Assembly (NCBI GenBank): GCA_011392765.1
Contig: WYCW01000001.1
Span: 124,001 to 188,000, forward strand
Length of the DNA stretch: 64,000 nucleotides
Origin: Candidatus Thiosymbion ectosymbiont of Catanema sp. Cochon2018
GTDB taxonomy: Bacteria; Pseudomonadota; Gammaproteobacteria; Chromatiales; Chromatiaceae
Direction of reading: 5' to 3'
How positions within the stretch are numbered: position 1 is the first letter of the stretch; each line of letters opens with the position of its first letter. The notes beneath the pieces were generated by a model, which worked only from the letters and a program-made list of their open reading frames with translations, was not told the origin of the DNA and made no database searches. Positions 7,532 to 16,290 of the stretch are shown in pieces. Both the position numbers and the translations under genes were made by a program.

Positions 7532-8160
7532 CAGATAGCAATCCCGTGAACGACCAAGAACTGCCCAACGACGGCTTGACCTATCCGGATACCGAGTACT
7601 ACTGCAAGACCCGGCCGGTTCCGGTCGCGCCTCACTTCCAGGCCATGGAGCAGGTGCGCAACTGGGCGCGGGCCAATTCGCTGTCGGTGCAGGCCTTCGG
7701 GACCGGCTGCGGGGCGGTCGAGCTACGACCTCTGCTGACGGCCCGTTACGATGCCTATCGCTTCGGTGTCATGCCCTCTCCCACCCCGCGCCAGTCCTGC
7801 GTGTTCGTGATCGGCGGCTATGCCTCGGTCAAGACGCTCAAGCGTATCGTCGTCAGCTATGAGCAGATGCAGAATCCGAAGTTCGTGGTCGCTCTGGGAA
7901 GCTGCACCGTGAACGGGGGTATGTACTGGGACAGCTATAACACGATCAACCGCATCGATCACTATATCCCGGTGGATCTCTATATCTCCGGTTGCATGCC
8001 GCGGCCCGAGGCCCTGCTGGCCGGCTTCGTCAAACTCAAGGAGCTGATCAAGGCCGGCAAGTGCGAGGGGGCCAACAAGTATGCGGAGAATTTCGACTGG
8101 TACAAGGCGAACCAGAAGAAGATCATCAAGGACTGGAACATGCCGGATTACAACTGGTAA
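7528..8160 (+). CDS. nuoB: divergent NuoB-like subunit with an altered N2 cluster site
   Basis: This 210-residue protein carries the electron-transfer subunit that hands electrons to quinone in complex I. The conserved blocks are visible: FGTGCGAVEL at residues 58-66, PRQSC at 87-91, ALGSCTVNGGMY at 122-133, and ISGCMPRPEALL at 153-164. Canonical NuoB has two adjacent Cys in the first block. Here only Cys61 remains and residue 62 is Gly; Cys126 and Cys156 match the other two ligands. An extra Cys91 replaces the residue that is normally Asp or Asn. The C-terminus has a Lys-rich extension (ANQKKIIKDW). NuoC starts eight bases downstream. Confidence 0.85.
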   Translation: MTDSNPVNDQELPNDGLTYPDTEYYCKTRPVPVAPHFQAMEQVRNWARANSLSVQAFGTGCGAVELRPLLTARYDAYRFGVMPSPTPRQSCVFVIGGYASVKTLKRIVVSYEQMQNPKFVVALGSCTVNGGMYWDSYNTINRIDHYIPVDLYISGCMPRPEALLAGFVKLKELIKAGKCEGANKYAENFDWYKANQKKIIKDWNMPDYNW

Positions 8161-8168
8161 GTACCCTA

Positions 8169-8705
8169 ATGAAGCAGCTCTTCGAACGCCTGCGGCCCCT
8201 GTTCGCCGTGACCGATTTCAAGCAGCAACGGGCCGATCTCGCCTTCATGCATATCCCCAAGGACTATGCGGAGATGCTGATCCGCCATCTGCGGGATCAC
8301 GAGGGATTTTCCCATCTGGTGTTTTTTACCGCGGTGGATTACATCGAAGATGGCATATTCCGGCTCATCTATATGCTGCATAACTATGAGACCAAGGATA
8401 CCCTGGGGGTCCATGTGGATCTGTCCCGGACAGAAGCGGTGATGACCTCGATCCACCCGCTCTGGGAGCAGGCCGCGCTCTATCAGCGGGAGCTCAAGGA
8501 GATGTTCGGGATCGATTTTCCCGGCAGTCCGGGCGTCGATGAGGGCTTTATGCTGGAGGGCTGGGACGAGATACCGCCCATGCGTCGGGAGTTCGATACC
8601 CGGGCCTATTCCGAGAAGACTTTTTTCCCGCGCGAGGGCAGAAAGAAGACCGATCCGCGTGCCCATATGCAAGAACAGCTCTACCCGAACGAGGGAGAGA
8701 AATAA
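8169..8705 (+). CDS. nuoC: NuoC-like 30-kDa subunit
   Basis: This 178-residue peripheral-arm subunit shows the family signature in YQRELKEMFGIDFPG and the conserved C-terminal GWDEIPPMRREF. It structurally supports NuoD and NuoB near the membrane. I use the ATG at 8169; the longer upstream frame overlaps nuoB out of frame and has no similarity. It is separate from NuoD, unlike the fused NuoCD of enteric bacteria, with a 2-bp gap to the next gene. Confidence 0.88.
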   Translation: MKQLFERLRPLFAVTDFKQQRADLAFMHIPKDYAEMLIRHLRDHEGFSHLVFFTAVDYIEDGIFRLIYMLHNYETKDTLGVHVDLSRTEAVMTSIHPLWEQAALYQRELKEMFGIDFPGSPGVDEGFMLEGWDEIPPMRREFDTRAYSEKTFFPREGRKKTDPRAHMQEQLYPNEGEK

Positions 8706-8707
8706 AA

Positions 8708-9880
8708 ATGATGTCCGCGCCCGACCGCTCCAAGTACCCGGAGCTGGTCGACGGCAAGCCTGTCGTCGATCTGGACTCCGAGAAATATGTCAAGCTCTGG
8801 CATGGACCCCAACACCCCGGCATCACCGGCAATATGTCGCTGGAGCTCACCCTGTGCGGTGACGAGGTGGTGGAGTGCAAGACTCACGTGGGCTACCTGC
8901 ACCGGGGTTTCGAAAAGCTCATGGAGCGTCGGACCTGGATCCAGAATTTTCCGGTGGTGTGCCGGATCGCGGTACCCGAGCCGGCGTTCAACGAGTACCT
9001 GTATGCCGCGGGCTTGGAAGAGCTGGCGGGGATCGAGCCGCCGGAGCGGGCCCAATGGATTCGGACCCTGAATCTGGAGATGATGCGCCTGGCCAGCTTT
9101 CTCATGTGGCTGGGTGGGCAGGCGGGGGCGTTCGGCAACGGCACCATCGGCCAGTGGACGGTGACCCACCGGGACTACATGTTGGATCTGTTCGAGGAGA
9201 TGACCGGCGGGCGCATCTACCATATGTACATGCTCCCCGGAGGTGTGCGGTCCGGACTCCCCGACGGCTTCGAGGAACGATTGGAGGCCGTTTTGAAGCG
9301 GGTCGAGAAGCTGCTCGGAGAGATCGAGCTGGTCCTGCTCCACAACGCCGTGTTCAAGGTCAGGACCGTCGGTTTAGGGATCATCGATAAGGAGATGATC
9401 GACCGCTACGGCATCACCGGCCCCAATCAGCGGGCCTGCGGAATCGCGCGGGATGTACGCAAGGATGATCCCTATCTCGTCTACGACCAACTGGATTTCG
9501 AGGTGGTCACGGGCACTGCCTCGGATGTCTACGAACGGACGCTGGTAAGGTACGGGGAGATGTATCAGTGCATCGACCTGATCCGCCAGATCCTGGAGCG
9601 CATGCCCCAGGATGGACCCTTCCACGAGCCCCTGCCGAATGTCCTGCATTGGAAAATTCCGCCCGGCGAGACCTATGTCAAGGCCGAGTGTACCCGCGGC
9701 GAGAAGGGCTACTACATCGTCTCCGACGGATCCCTCTACCCGCGTCGGATCTGCATCCGCGGCCCCAGTTATACCCACGCCTTCCCGGTGATGGAGAAAA
9801 TGGCGATCGGCACCGACATCGCCGACATCGCAGGGCTGATGGTTTCGCTGCACACCTATCCACCTGAGATCGAGAGGTAA
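8708..9880 (+). CDS. nuoD: divergent NuoD-like 49-kDa subunit
   Basis: This 390-residue protein aligns by eye along the NuoD family: GPQHPGITG at residues 33-41, HVGYLHRGFEKLMERRT at 60-76, and IRGPSYTHAFPVME near the end. It has no paired CxxC motifs at either end, so it is not a NiFe hydrogenase. Two residues that hold the quinone headgroup in canonical enzymes are replaced: the His of HPxxHG is Thr40, and the Tyr of the RMDY block is Val89. The enzyme may use another acceptor or bind quinone differently. Island 2 begins 30 bp after the stop. Confidence 0.87.
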   Translation: MMSAPDRSKYPELVDGKPVVDLDSEKYVKLWHGPQHPGITGNMSLELTLCGDEVVECKTHVGYLHRGFEKLMERRTWIQNFPVVCRIAVPEPAFNEYLYAAGLEELAGIEPPERAQWIRTLNLEMMRLASFLMWLGGQAGAFGNGTIGQWTVTHRDYMLDLFEEMTGGRIYHMYMLPGGVRSGLPDGFEERLEAVLKRVEKLLGEIELVLLHNAVFKVRTVGLGIIDKEMIDRYGITGPNQRACGIARDVRKDDPYLVYDQLDFEVVTGTASDVYERTLVRYGEMYQCIDLIRQILERMPQDGPFHEPLPNVLHWKIPPGETYVKAECTRGEKGYYIVSDGSLYPRRICIRGPSYTHAFPVMEKMAIGTDIADIAGLMVSLHTYPPEIER

Positions 9881-9907
9881 TAGCACGTACAGCCGTGCCG
9901 AAGTAGC

Positions 9908-10041
9908 GATAACATGGGAATTATTTTTGCCGCAAATAAACGCAAATGGTTGAAATTGGCTCGCCATCATCGGTAGTTTTTGATTTATTTGTGTTGATTT
10001 GCGGCTAACTCTTCCGTGAAGGTCTGGCTCGCTCCATGTTA
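9908..10041. repeat. palindromic repeat with TAACATGG ends
   Basis: Starts GATAACATGGGAATT and ends CTCCATGTTA. The middle has CCGCAAATAAACGCAAATGG against ATTTGTGTTGATTTGCGG. A related copy is at 14568-14745. Its right end abuts the cassette-like boundary GTTAGAC at 10038. Confidence 0.65.
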
Positions 10042-10054
10042 GACCTAAAGATCG

Positions 10055-10729
10055 ATGAAAGCTCATGTGTTCATGTTCAGAGCACCAGGGAAGCTCAATG
10101 ATGTTCGTGCGTTGATTAGCGAAATCGAAAATGGAAGAAGCGGCTACATTGCAGCCACAAAGGAATGCGTGTCGGTGCTTGAAGCTTTTTGGAATGAGCT
10201 GATCGAAGTAGGCGTTGGCTATAAGAATCACGGACATGGAAGCACGAATAGATTGGTTACCTTGGCTGGGGTGCTGAAAAAGTTAGAAGAGGAAAGAAAA
10301 CCAATTGAAGAAAAAGCAATTGCTGCATTTGAGGCTTTGTCCGGCCAGAAGCTTTTTAAGTCCCAGGCAAGCTGGTATCAAAAAATAAGGCTATTAGTTG
10401 ATGTCCGAAATGAGCTTGCTCACCCAAAGGCCGCATCAATCGAACTAACAGATGATGGGGTGATACTGTCTAAGAAGCACAAGAGACTAATCAATCAGTT
10501 GCGAGCACATGGTTTTTTTAATCAAAATGACAAGCCATATGATTGGGAAGAGGTAGTAGGAACAAGGGAGTTCTCAGTATGGGCCTACCAAACGGTCATT
10601 GATGTCGTAGCGATGGTGTTTGGTTATTGGCCTTATCCTGAGGCTGCAGATAGTTATAGAGAACTCTATTCAGTACCGCTCAGAGAACCAGAAAATTGGC
10701 CCAACAAAAAAATGCAGCCGACGCAGTAA
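10055..10729 (+). CDS. HEPN-like protein in an integron-cassette-like setting
   Basis: This 224-residue protein is mainly helical with the motif LLVDVRNELAHPKA at about residues 111-124. RNELAH fits the R-x4-H active site of HEPN RNases used in many toxin and defence systems. Codon usage is AT-rich compared with the nuo genes on both sides. The frame begins 11 bases after GTTAGAC, a match to the integron core GTTRRRY, and ends inside an attC-like sequence (residues MQPTQ). A lone HEPN toxin or defence cassette is the best guess; no antitoxin is visible. Confidence 0.6.
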   Translation: MKAHVFMFRAPGKLNDVRALISEIENGRSGYIAATKECVSVLEAFWNELIEVGVGYKNHGHGSTNRLVTLAGVLKKLEEERKPIEEKAIAAFEALSGQKLFKSQASWYQKIRLLVDVRNELAHPKAASIELTDDGVILSKKHKRLINQLRAHGFFNQNDKPYDWEEVVGTREFSVWAYQTVIDVVAMVFGYWPYPEAADSYRELYSVPLREPENWPNKKMQPTQ

Positions 10730-10757
10730 ACCGCGCGGCTGATTTTGAGCGTTAGCA
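10699..10757 (+). repeat. attC-like (59-base element) recombination site
   Basis: GCCCAAC at 10699-10705 matches the RYYYAAC end. TGCAGCCGACGC and GCGCGGCTGA form the inner complementary pair. GCGTTAGC near 10749-10756 holds the GTT core, although GTTAGCA departs from GTTRRRY. The whole is 59 bp and overlaps the 3' end of the HEPN gene, as is normal for cassettes. No integrase gene is in the window. Confidence 0.55.
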
Positions 10758-11345
<588 letters not shown>

Positions 11346-11591
11346 ATGGAAATCACTCAAGCAACCAAACAGACGTTAATGGCCGAGATCGAACACTTGT
11401 CACCTCCATATATCGTCGAGTTGCAACAATTTATTCAATATCTGAAATTCAAACAATCAGGTCGAGCCATACAATCACATGACCGACCGGTGTTAGCCCC
11501 GGAACAGGATCCCACTCTTCGTGCTATTGGTCTTCTTGATATGGCACCATTTTCCGATGCGATCGACGATATCCTGTATGGTGTGATATGA
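11346..11591 (+). CDS. VapB-type antitoxin of a broken pair
   Basis: This 81-residue protein (MEITQATKQTLMAEIEHLSP, then IVELQQFIQYLKFKQSG) looks like the small helical antitoxins found upstream of PIN toxins. The ATG at 11346 has GGGGAG upstream. Its stop overlaps the PIN start by ATGA. The partner toxin is cut off after about 17 residues, so the antitoxin is now an orphan. Confidence 0.6.
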   Translation: MEITQATKQTLMAEIEHLSPPYIVELQQFIQYLKFKQSGRAIQSHDRPVLAPEQDPTLRAIGLLDMAPFSDAIDDILYGVI

Positions 11592-11791
11592 GGAGCGTAT
11601 TTATCGATACCTGGGGTTGGATCACGCTGTTCAATCGAAGAGTACGAAAGAGAAAACTACGAATCACGCGAATTTCCGCGAATCGATTTGCGAGGATGCG
11701 CGTGATTCGTAGTTTCTTCTCTTATGTTGCCGACCGGTCAAGCTCAATGCCATGCGGCATTGGTTGCCTAAGCCAAGCCATCAGACCATAA
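11588..11791 (+). pseudogene. VapC/PIN toxin truncated by a MITE-like repeat
   Basis: The frame opens MRSVFIDTWGWITLFNR, a good PIN N-terminus with the first catalytic Asp. From about codon 18 it reads through a repeat (ACTACGAATCACGCGAATTT) seen also at 33790-33985 and 42157-42298. The remaining residues have no PIN character, so the toxin is disrupted. Confidence 0.75.
11640..11766. repeat. diverged copy of the CAATGCCG MITE
   Basis: Carries the family's inner palindrome (ACTACGAATCACGCGAATTT against GCGTGATTCGTAGTTTCTTC), then GCCGACCGG and a right end CGGCATTG. The left terminal CAATGCCGTT is not recognisable, so this copy is degraded or only partly inserted. Confidence 0.6.
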
Positions 11792-11811
11792 AAACTGTGA
11801 AGGAATTCAAA

Positions 11812-12048
11812 ATGGGAACAATTACTATTCAAATTCCACAGGACGTAAAAGATAAATATGTAATTAGTAATCCGGAAATAGCTGAGAGCTTAGTCGAAGA
11901 AATCAAGACGATGCAAAAAAAAGAAATGCCTGACACTAAAGATATACTCAAAGGCTTATTTTCTAATGATATTGATCTGATAGATCAAATTACTGAAGCA
12001 GCTATGGAAGACAGAGAACATCACGGATTAAGAGTCAATAGTGAATAA
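11812..12048 (+). CDS. antitoxin of an intact VapBC pair
   Basis: This 78-residue protein begins MGTITIQIPQDVKDKYVISN and has a long acidic helix. Position and size fit a VapB antitoxin for the PIN gene that overlaps its last 8 bases. I use the ATG at 11812 because the frame upstream comes from the repeat. AT-rich compared with the core genes. Confidence 0.65.
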   Translation: MGTITIQIPQDVKDKYVISNPEIAESLVEEIKTMQKKEMPDTKDILKGLFSNDIDLIDQITEAAMEDREHHGLRVNSE

Positions 12049-12460
12049 GGTTCTACTTGACACGGATATTTTTTCCGAGATCCTTAAGGGAAAAAATATC
12101 GGTGTTGTTAAACACGCTGAAAGTTACTATGCCATCCATAGTCGATATACCATAACGACTATTACTGTTCTTGAAATCATTAAAGGATTGCATAAAGTAC
12201 AACGTGAAAATCATATCCGTATGTTCTTGCAAGCAATTGCAAAAAATGAAGTATTGACTCTAGATGTAAATAGCGCCGAATTAGCCGGACGGATATATGG
12301 AGATTTAGAAAGGGTAGGACGTCCCATAGGTCGTGCTGATCCAATGATAGCTGCAATTGCTTTGATTCATGATCTCGAGTTAGTGAGTGGAAATTTTCGC
12401 CATTATCAGAATATTCAGAACCTTGGCTATGATTTAATACTGAGAAATTGGAAGTTATAG
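12041..12460 (+). CDS. vapC: VapC-family PIN ribonuclease toxin
   Basis: This 139-residue protein has the full PIN set: VLLDTDIFSEILKG with the first Asp, TTITVLEIIKGL with the Glu, and GRADPMIAAIALIHDLELVS with the later Asp. VapC toxins cleave tRNA or rRNA in an Mg-dependent way until bound by VapB. The GTG start overlaps the antitoxin gene. It is full length, so this is the one intact VapBC module in island 2. Confidence 0.85.
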   Translation: MNKVLLDTDIFSEILKGKNIGVVKHAESYYAIHSRYTITTITVLEIIKGLHKVQRENHIRMFLQAIAKNEVLTLDVNSAELAGRIYGDLERVGRPIGRADPMIAAIALIHDLELVSGNFRHYQNIQNLGYDLILRNWKL

Positions 12461-12752
12461 CAGATCACATGAAGTTAAAGATCTAACAAGACAAATGCAG
12501 CCGACTCCAAAGAGTGCTGCTCCTCGTTCCGTTTTCGGACCACAATAACCCGCGGACGAGCTTTTGCGACAGCCTCTTGAGGAAGAGGGGTTGGGGAGAG
12601 GGTGGTCGAAACAACCTCGCACTCGAATTTTCCGTGTCGTGCAAAAATCTGACTCATTTGTAAAGATTCGGGTCCTTCAAAGGTCCTAGTTGAAAGCGGT
12701 ACCCCAAAACCGCGGTCTTGGAGTACCGACCGAATACGAGAGAGCAATCCTT
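12461..12752. other. intergenic region with a type-A repeat and a possible attC half-site
   Basis: ATCTAACAAGACAAATGCAG followed by CCGAC at about 12482-12506 resembles the left half of an attC site, but no right half was found. A type-A repeat lies at 12634-12689. TTTGCGACAGCCTC near 12566 is an imperfect end of the GAGGGTGTCGC element. Confidence 0.4.
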
Positions 12753-14528
12753 ATGCCGCTCAAAGATCTCATTGCCCCCTTCTATGTCTGGAAACGGGCA
12801 TTCGAAAAGCCCTATACCTCGACAAAACCGATCGAGGAACGCCCCGGTGCGGCCAGCTATCGCGGCTTCCATACCAACGATCTGGAGCTGTGCATCGGCT
12901 GCGGTACCTGCGAGACCATCTGTCAGAATGAAGCCATCGACATGGTGCCGGTACCGGGCATCAAGACCAAGCCCGGAGACAGCGGCCTGCGGCCCATGAT
13001 CGACAACGGCCGTTGCTGTTGGTGTGCCTTGTGTGTCGATATCTGTACCACTGGCTCCCTGGCTATGAGCAACCAGTACATCTGGGTCAGCACCGACTCC
13101 GATAGCTTTCGGTTCATACCCGGCACCGGTGAAAAGCCGTGGGACAATAGCGAACTCGGTTACCGCCGGGACCCGGAGTACCAACTGTTGCGTCTCGAGC
13201 GCCCGGATATGGAGATGCTCGAACCGGAACAGGGCGTGCAATCCTTTATGGAGATCGTGAAGGGCTATTCCGCGGAGCAGGCGAGAAAGGAGGCCGACCG
13301 CTGTGTGGATTGCGGCATCTGTATCGCTACCTGCCCCGCGCACATGGATATCCCCGAGTACATCAAGGCGGTACGCGACGGCGACTTCGAGACCGGCCTG
13401 CGCCTGCTTTATCGCACCAATCCGCTGCCGGCCACCTGCGGGCGTATCTGCACCCATCGCTGCGAAGAGGTGTGCGCGGTCGGCCATATGGGCGATCCGC
13501 TGGCGATCCGTTGGCTCAAGCGGTACATCTGCGACCAAGTGCCCGCGGCGGAATACGCCGACATCCTCCGGGATGAATTCCCGGCCAACGGTCGCAAGGT
13601 CGCCATCGTCGGCGCCGGACCCGGCGGCTTGAGCGCCGCTTATTATCTAACCAAGCTGGGTTACGCGGTCGCCTTGTACGAGGCCCATGAAAAGGCCGGC
13701 GGCATGCTGCGCTATGGGGTACCCAGCTATCGCCTGCCATACGCTCAGCTCGACAAGGACATCGACTATATCCTCTCCCTGGGTGCGACGATCCACTACA
13801 ATACCCGGATCGGCCGTGAGGTTGCATTCTCCGAGGTGATGGAGGAGTACGACGCCGTCTTCTTTTCCACCGGCCTGACCGAGCCCTACGGATTGGGGGT
13901 GGAAGGAGAAAACCACCCGCGGGTTCTGTCCGGTCTCCAGGTACTTGAAGACGTTACCCACGACCGGGACCCGGGCGTGGGTATGCGGGTAGCCGTGATC
14001 GGCGGCGGCAACGTGGCCATGGACGCGGCGCGGGTCTCGCGCCGGCTCGGTGCCGAGGTCACCCTGCTTTATCGTCGCCGGATCGAGGACATGCCTGCCG
14101 ATCCCGAGGAAATCCACGAGGCCCAGGGGGAACAGGTGCGTTTCGTGACCCAGGCCATCCCGGTGCGGGTAGAAGATGCGCCCGCTCCGGAGCAGGTCAC
14201 CATCCAATGGGGAGAGGCCGAGATGGTGCCCGACGAGAGAGGCGGCCGGCCCCGACCCGTGCTGCTGGAAGACCGCATGCATACCGAGACCTATGACTCC
14301 ATCATCTCGGCCATCGGTCAGGGAGGGGATTATGAATTCCTGTCTGGGGAATACGCCGACCGGGTCGAAATGAAGCGGGGCAAGGTCGTCTGCAACGCGC
14401 ATCGCCAGACCGGTATCCCTAAGCTTTTCGTCGGCGGCGATATCGCCAACACTACAGCGGATGCCATCAGCGCCATTGCGGATGGCCATCAGGCCGCCGT
14501 CGGGATCGATCGGTTCTTAACCGGTTGA
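12753..14528 (+). CDS. NuoI-like ferredoxin fused to a GltD/NfnB-type NAD(P)H oxidoreductase
   Basis: This protein has 591 residues from the ATG at 12753; the longer frame adds 21 residues encoded by repeat-flanking sequence. Residues about 47-57 (CIGCGTCETIC) and 86-96 (CCWCALCVDIC) are two 4Fe-4S motifs, as in NuoI. A GltD module follows with CVDCGICIATCPA near 184, CGRICTHRCEEVC near 229, an FAD-binding GAGPGGLSAAYYL near 287, an NAD(P)-binding GGGNVAMDAARV near 414, and a closing GGDIANTTADAIS. GltD modules move electrons between NAD(P)H, FAD and Fe-S clusters. In this operon it probably replaces NuoEFG as the electron-input module. Island 2 separates it from nuoD. Confidence 0.88.
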   Translation: MPLKDLIAPFYVWKRAFEKPYTSTKPIEERPGAASYRGFHTNDLELCIGCGTCETICQNEAIDMVPVPGIKTKPGDSGLRPMIDNGRCCWCALCVDICTTGSLAMSNQYIWVSTDSDSFRFIPGTGEKPWDNSELGYRRDPEYQLLRLERPDMEMLEPEQGVQSFMEIVKGYSAEQARKEADRCVDCGICIATCPAHMDIPEYIKAVRDGDFETGLRLLYRTNPLPATCGRICTHRCEEVCAVGHMGDPLAIRWLKRYICDQVPAAEYADILRDEFPANGRKVAIVGAGPGGLSAAYYLTKLGYAVALYEAHEKAGGMLRYGVPSYRLPYAQLDKDIDYILSLGATIHYNTRIGREVAFSEVMEEYDAVFFSTGLTEPYGLGVEGENHPRVLSGLQVLEDVTHDRDPGVGMRVAVIGGGNVAMDAARVSRRLGAEVTLLYRRRIEDMPADPEEIHEAQGEQVRFVTQAIPVRVEDAPAPEQVTIQWGEAEMVPDERGGRPRPVLLEDRMHTETYDSIISAIGQGGDYEFLSGEYADRVEMKRGKVVCNAHRQTGIPKLFVGGDIANTTADAISAIADGHQAAVGIDRFLTG

Positions 14529-15215
14529 ATCGGATTGTCCGATAACGAGTGCAGCAGTGCCGAAATACCGATAACATGGGTTTGGTGCTTCCATTTGGAA
14601 ATCCTTTTTTGCCGCAAATGAACGCGAATGAACGCAAATCGGTAGAAATCGATTCGCTATTACCGATGGTTCTTGATCCATTTGCGTGCATTTGCGTTTA
14701 TTTGCGGCTAAACCTTTCGTGAAGGTCCTGTCCGCTCAAATGTTATCGATAATTGAGAACATCTGTACTAGCCCGTAGCCCGTAGGCTGGGTTACGGCCA
14801 GGGACGGCCAAACCCAGCACACGGTATTGCGGATCGGAAAAGCTGGGTTTCGTTCCTCAACCCAGCCTACTTAGATGATTTATTAATTGAGAACACCCCC
14901 TAGTACCCCGTTTCAGCATATTTTGCATGTTTGAAAGCATATAACATAATGATTTATAAAATGAAATCAGATTGTTAACATGCAAGATAGAATGAAACGA
15001 TGTACTAGAGTCTGTTGACATTTAACATACCTGTGGACGCGAGGAACCGGAACCACGAATGAACACGAATTCACACGAATGAGAATTCGTGTCTGCCTTT
15101 GTGTTCATTCGTGGTTCCATTGCTTTTGAAATCAGTCGCTCAATCTTATATGTCAACACTACCTAATATGTCAACACTACCTAGTTTCGGCGGTAGAGAC
15201 AATGCGGAGAAATCG
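14529..15215. other. repeat-rich intergenic region
   Basis: 14568-14745 is a second copy of the TAACATGG-type palindrome. 14780-14870 is a GTAGGCTGGGTTACGGCC repeat shared with 47018-47106, followed by ATTGAGAACACCCCCTAG near 14887-14905. 15052-15118 is a palindrome built from ACCACGAATGAACACGAATT and TTCATTCGTGGTT. 15151-15186 has a tandem 17-bp TATGTCAACACTACCTA unit. No gene seen. Confidence 0.6.
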
Positions 15216-15842
15216 ATGAGCAGTCATCTCGAAGAAATCAAGGCCAAGGCTATGGCAGACTTGAAACAGGAGTTGGGAGGCAAAGCACCGCTGGAACCGA
15301 GGGCAGGAAACCCCACGACCGGGACCCGGTCCGATGCGGTGAGTAAGGAAAGAATACAGCAGACCAAGAAGCACATGGAGCGTTTCTGCCGTATACCCTT
15401 CGTAAACGACCTCTCGGATGCGGAATGCGATCGGTTGGCGGAAATCGTTACCGTAGTCCGGTTGCAGAAGGGAGATATCCTGATCGAGCAGGGAAAAAAG
15501 GACGACTCCCTCTACGTGCTGATCGAAGGACGCCTACGGGTGAACCGGAGCACCGGCGGCGGGAGCCAGGTGACCCTGGCCTGCATCCGGGAGGGAGAGA
15601 TGGCCGGTGAGATGGGATTCCTCGACGACTCGGAACACAGCGCGACCCTCCAGGCCGACGATACCTCGGAGATCCTCCAGATCCATCGGCACGATCTCGA
15701 AAGCCTGTTGGATGAACACCCGCAGACCGTCTACAAGCTGATGCGCGCCATCGCTCGCGAGGTGCATCAAATCACCCAGCGGATGAACATGCAGTTCGTG
15801 GAAATGAGCAACTATATCCACCACCAGCAGGGGCGGTATTGA
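15216..15842 (+). CDS. cyclic-nucleotide-binding-domain protein
   Basis: This 208-residue protein uses the ATG at 15216 with GGAGA upstream. After a charged helical N-terminus and a linker, a CRP-like cyclic-nucleotide-binding fold runs from about residue 55: VVRLQKGDILIEQGKKDDSL, then IREGEMAGEMGFLDDSEHSA for the phosphate-binding cassette, then SLLDEHPQTVYKLMRAIARE. The usual Arg of the phosphate-binding cassette appears replaced (GEMGFLDDSEHSATL), so ligand binding may be altered. No DNA-binding HTH follows, so it is probably not a transcription factor. Stand-alone gene with no clear operon partner. Confidence 0.75.
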   Translation: MSSHLEEIKAKAMADLKQELGGKAPLEPRAGNPTTGTRSDAVSKERIQQTKKHMERFCRIPFVNDLSDAECDRLAEIVTVVRLQKGDILIEQGKKDDSLYVLIEGRLRVNRSTGGGSQVTLACIREGEMAGEMGFLDDSEHSATLQADDTSEILQIHRHDLESLLDEHPQTVYKLMRAIAREVHQITQRMNMQFVEMSNYIHHQQGRY

Positions 15843-15977
15843 GCATACTCAATCTCCGCGGTGAGATTTGATGGGCACGCTTCGCTTTGTGCATCTTATG
15901 GGCTAGGTAGTATCGCCATTCAGGTCCGGGAGTAAGAAGCTCTCTTTTTTATCCGCAAATGAACGCCAAAAGGAGCC

Positions 15978-16241
15978 CTACAGCTTCTGCTTGTGGATCG
16001 CCTTCAGCCGTGGCGGCAACTTGAAGCTGAGCAATTGACAGAAGGCTAATGCGACAGTGCTCCGGCCGTGCGAATCGACGTACCGGCGATCCACTTCCAT
16101 CTCGGTGTAGCGGTGAAGCACGTCCTCGATCATGGATGTGACCTCAGACGACGACGGGGACTTGAGCTGGGAGTGGATGTACGGGGAGTTGCGTTCCACT
16201 GGTAAGACAAGATCGTGCACGCGCAAGGCACGCAACAACAA
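15978..16241 (-). pseudogene. Tn3-family transposase remnant
   Basis: The minus-strand frame reads [20 protein letters not shown], then [20 protein letters not shown] and [13 protein letters not shown], a clear match to an internal stretch of Tn3-type transposases. Only about 85 of about 1000 residues are left, with a stop on one side and loss of similarity on the other. It abuts the start of the methyltransferase gene, so it may mark how that gene arrived. Confidence 0.8.
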
Positions 16242-16290
16242 CGGGTCGATCCGCTCGCGGCCCGTGATACCGGAAATTACCAGGAAGAAT

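Noticed and set aside
8708-9880. NiFe hydrogenase large subunit
   Set aside because: No paired CxxC nickel ligands at either end; it fits NuoD despite the altered quinone residues.
12482-12560. Second complete attC site after vapC
   Set aside because: Only the left half resembles attC; no matching right core was found.
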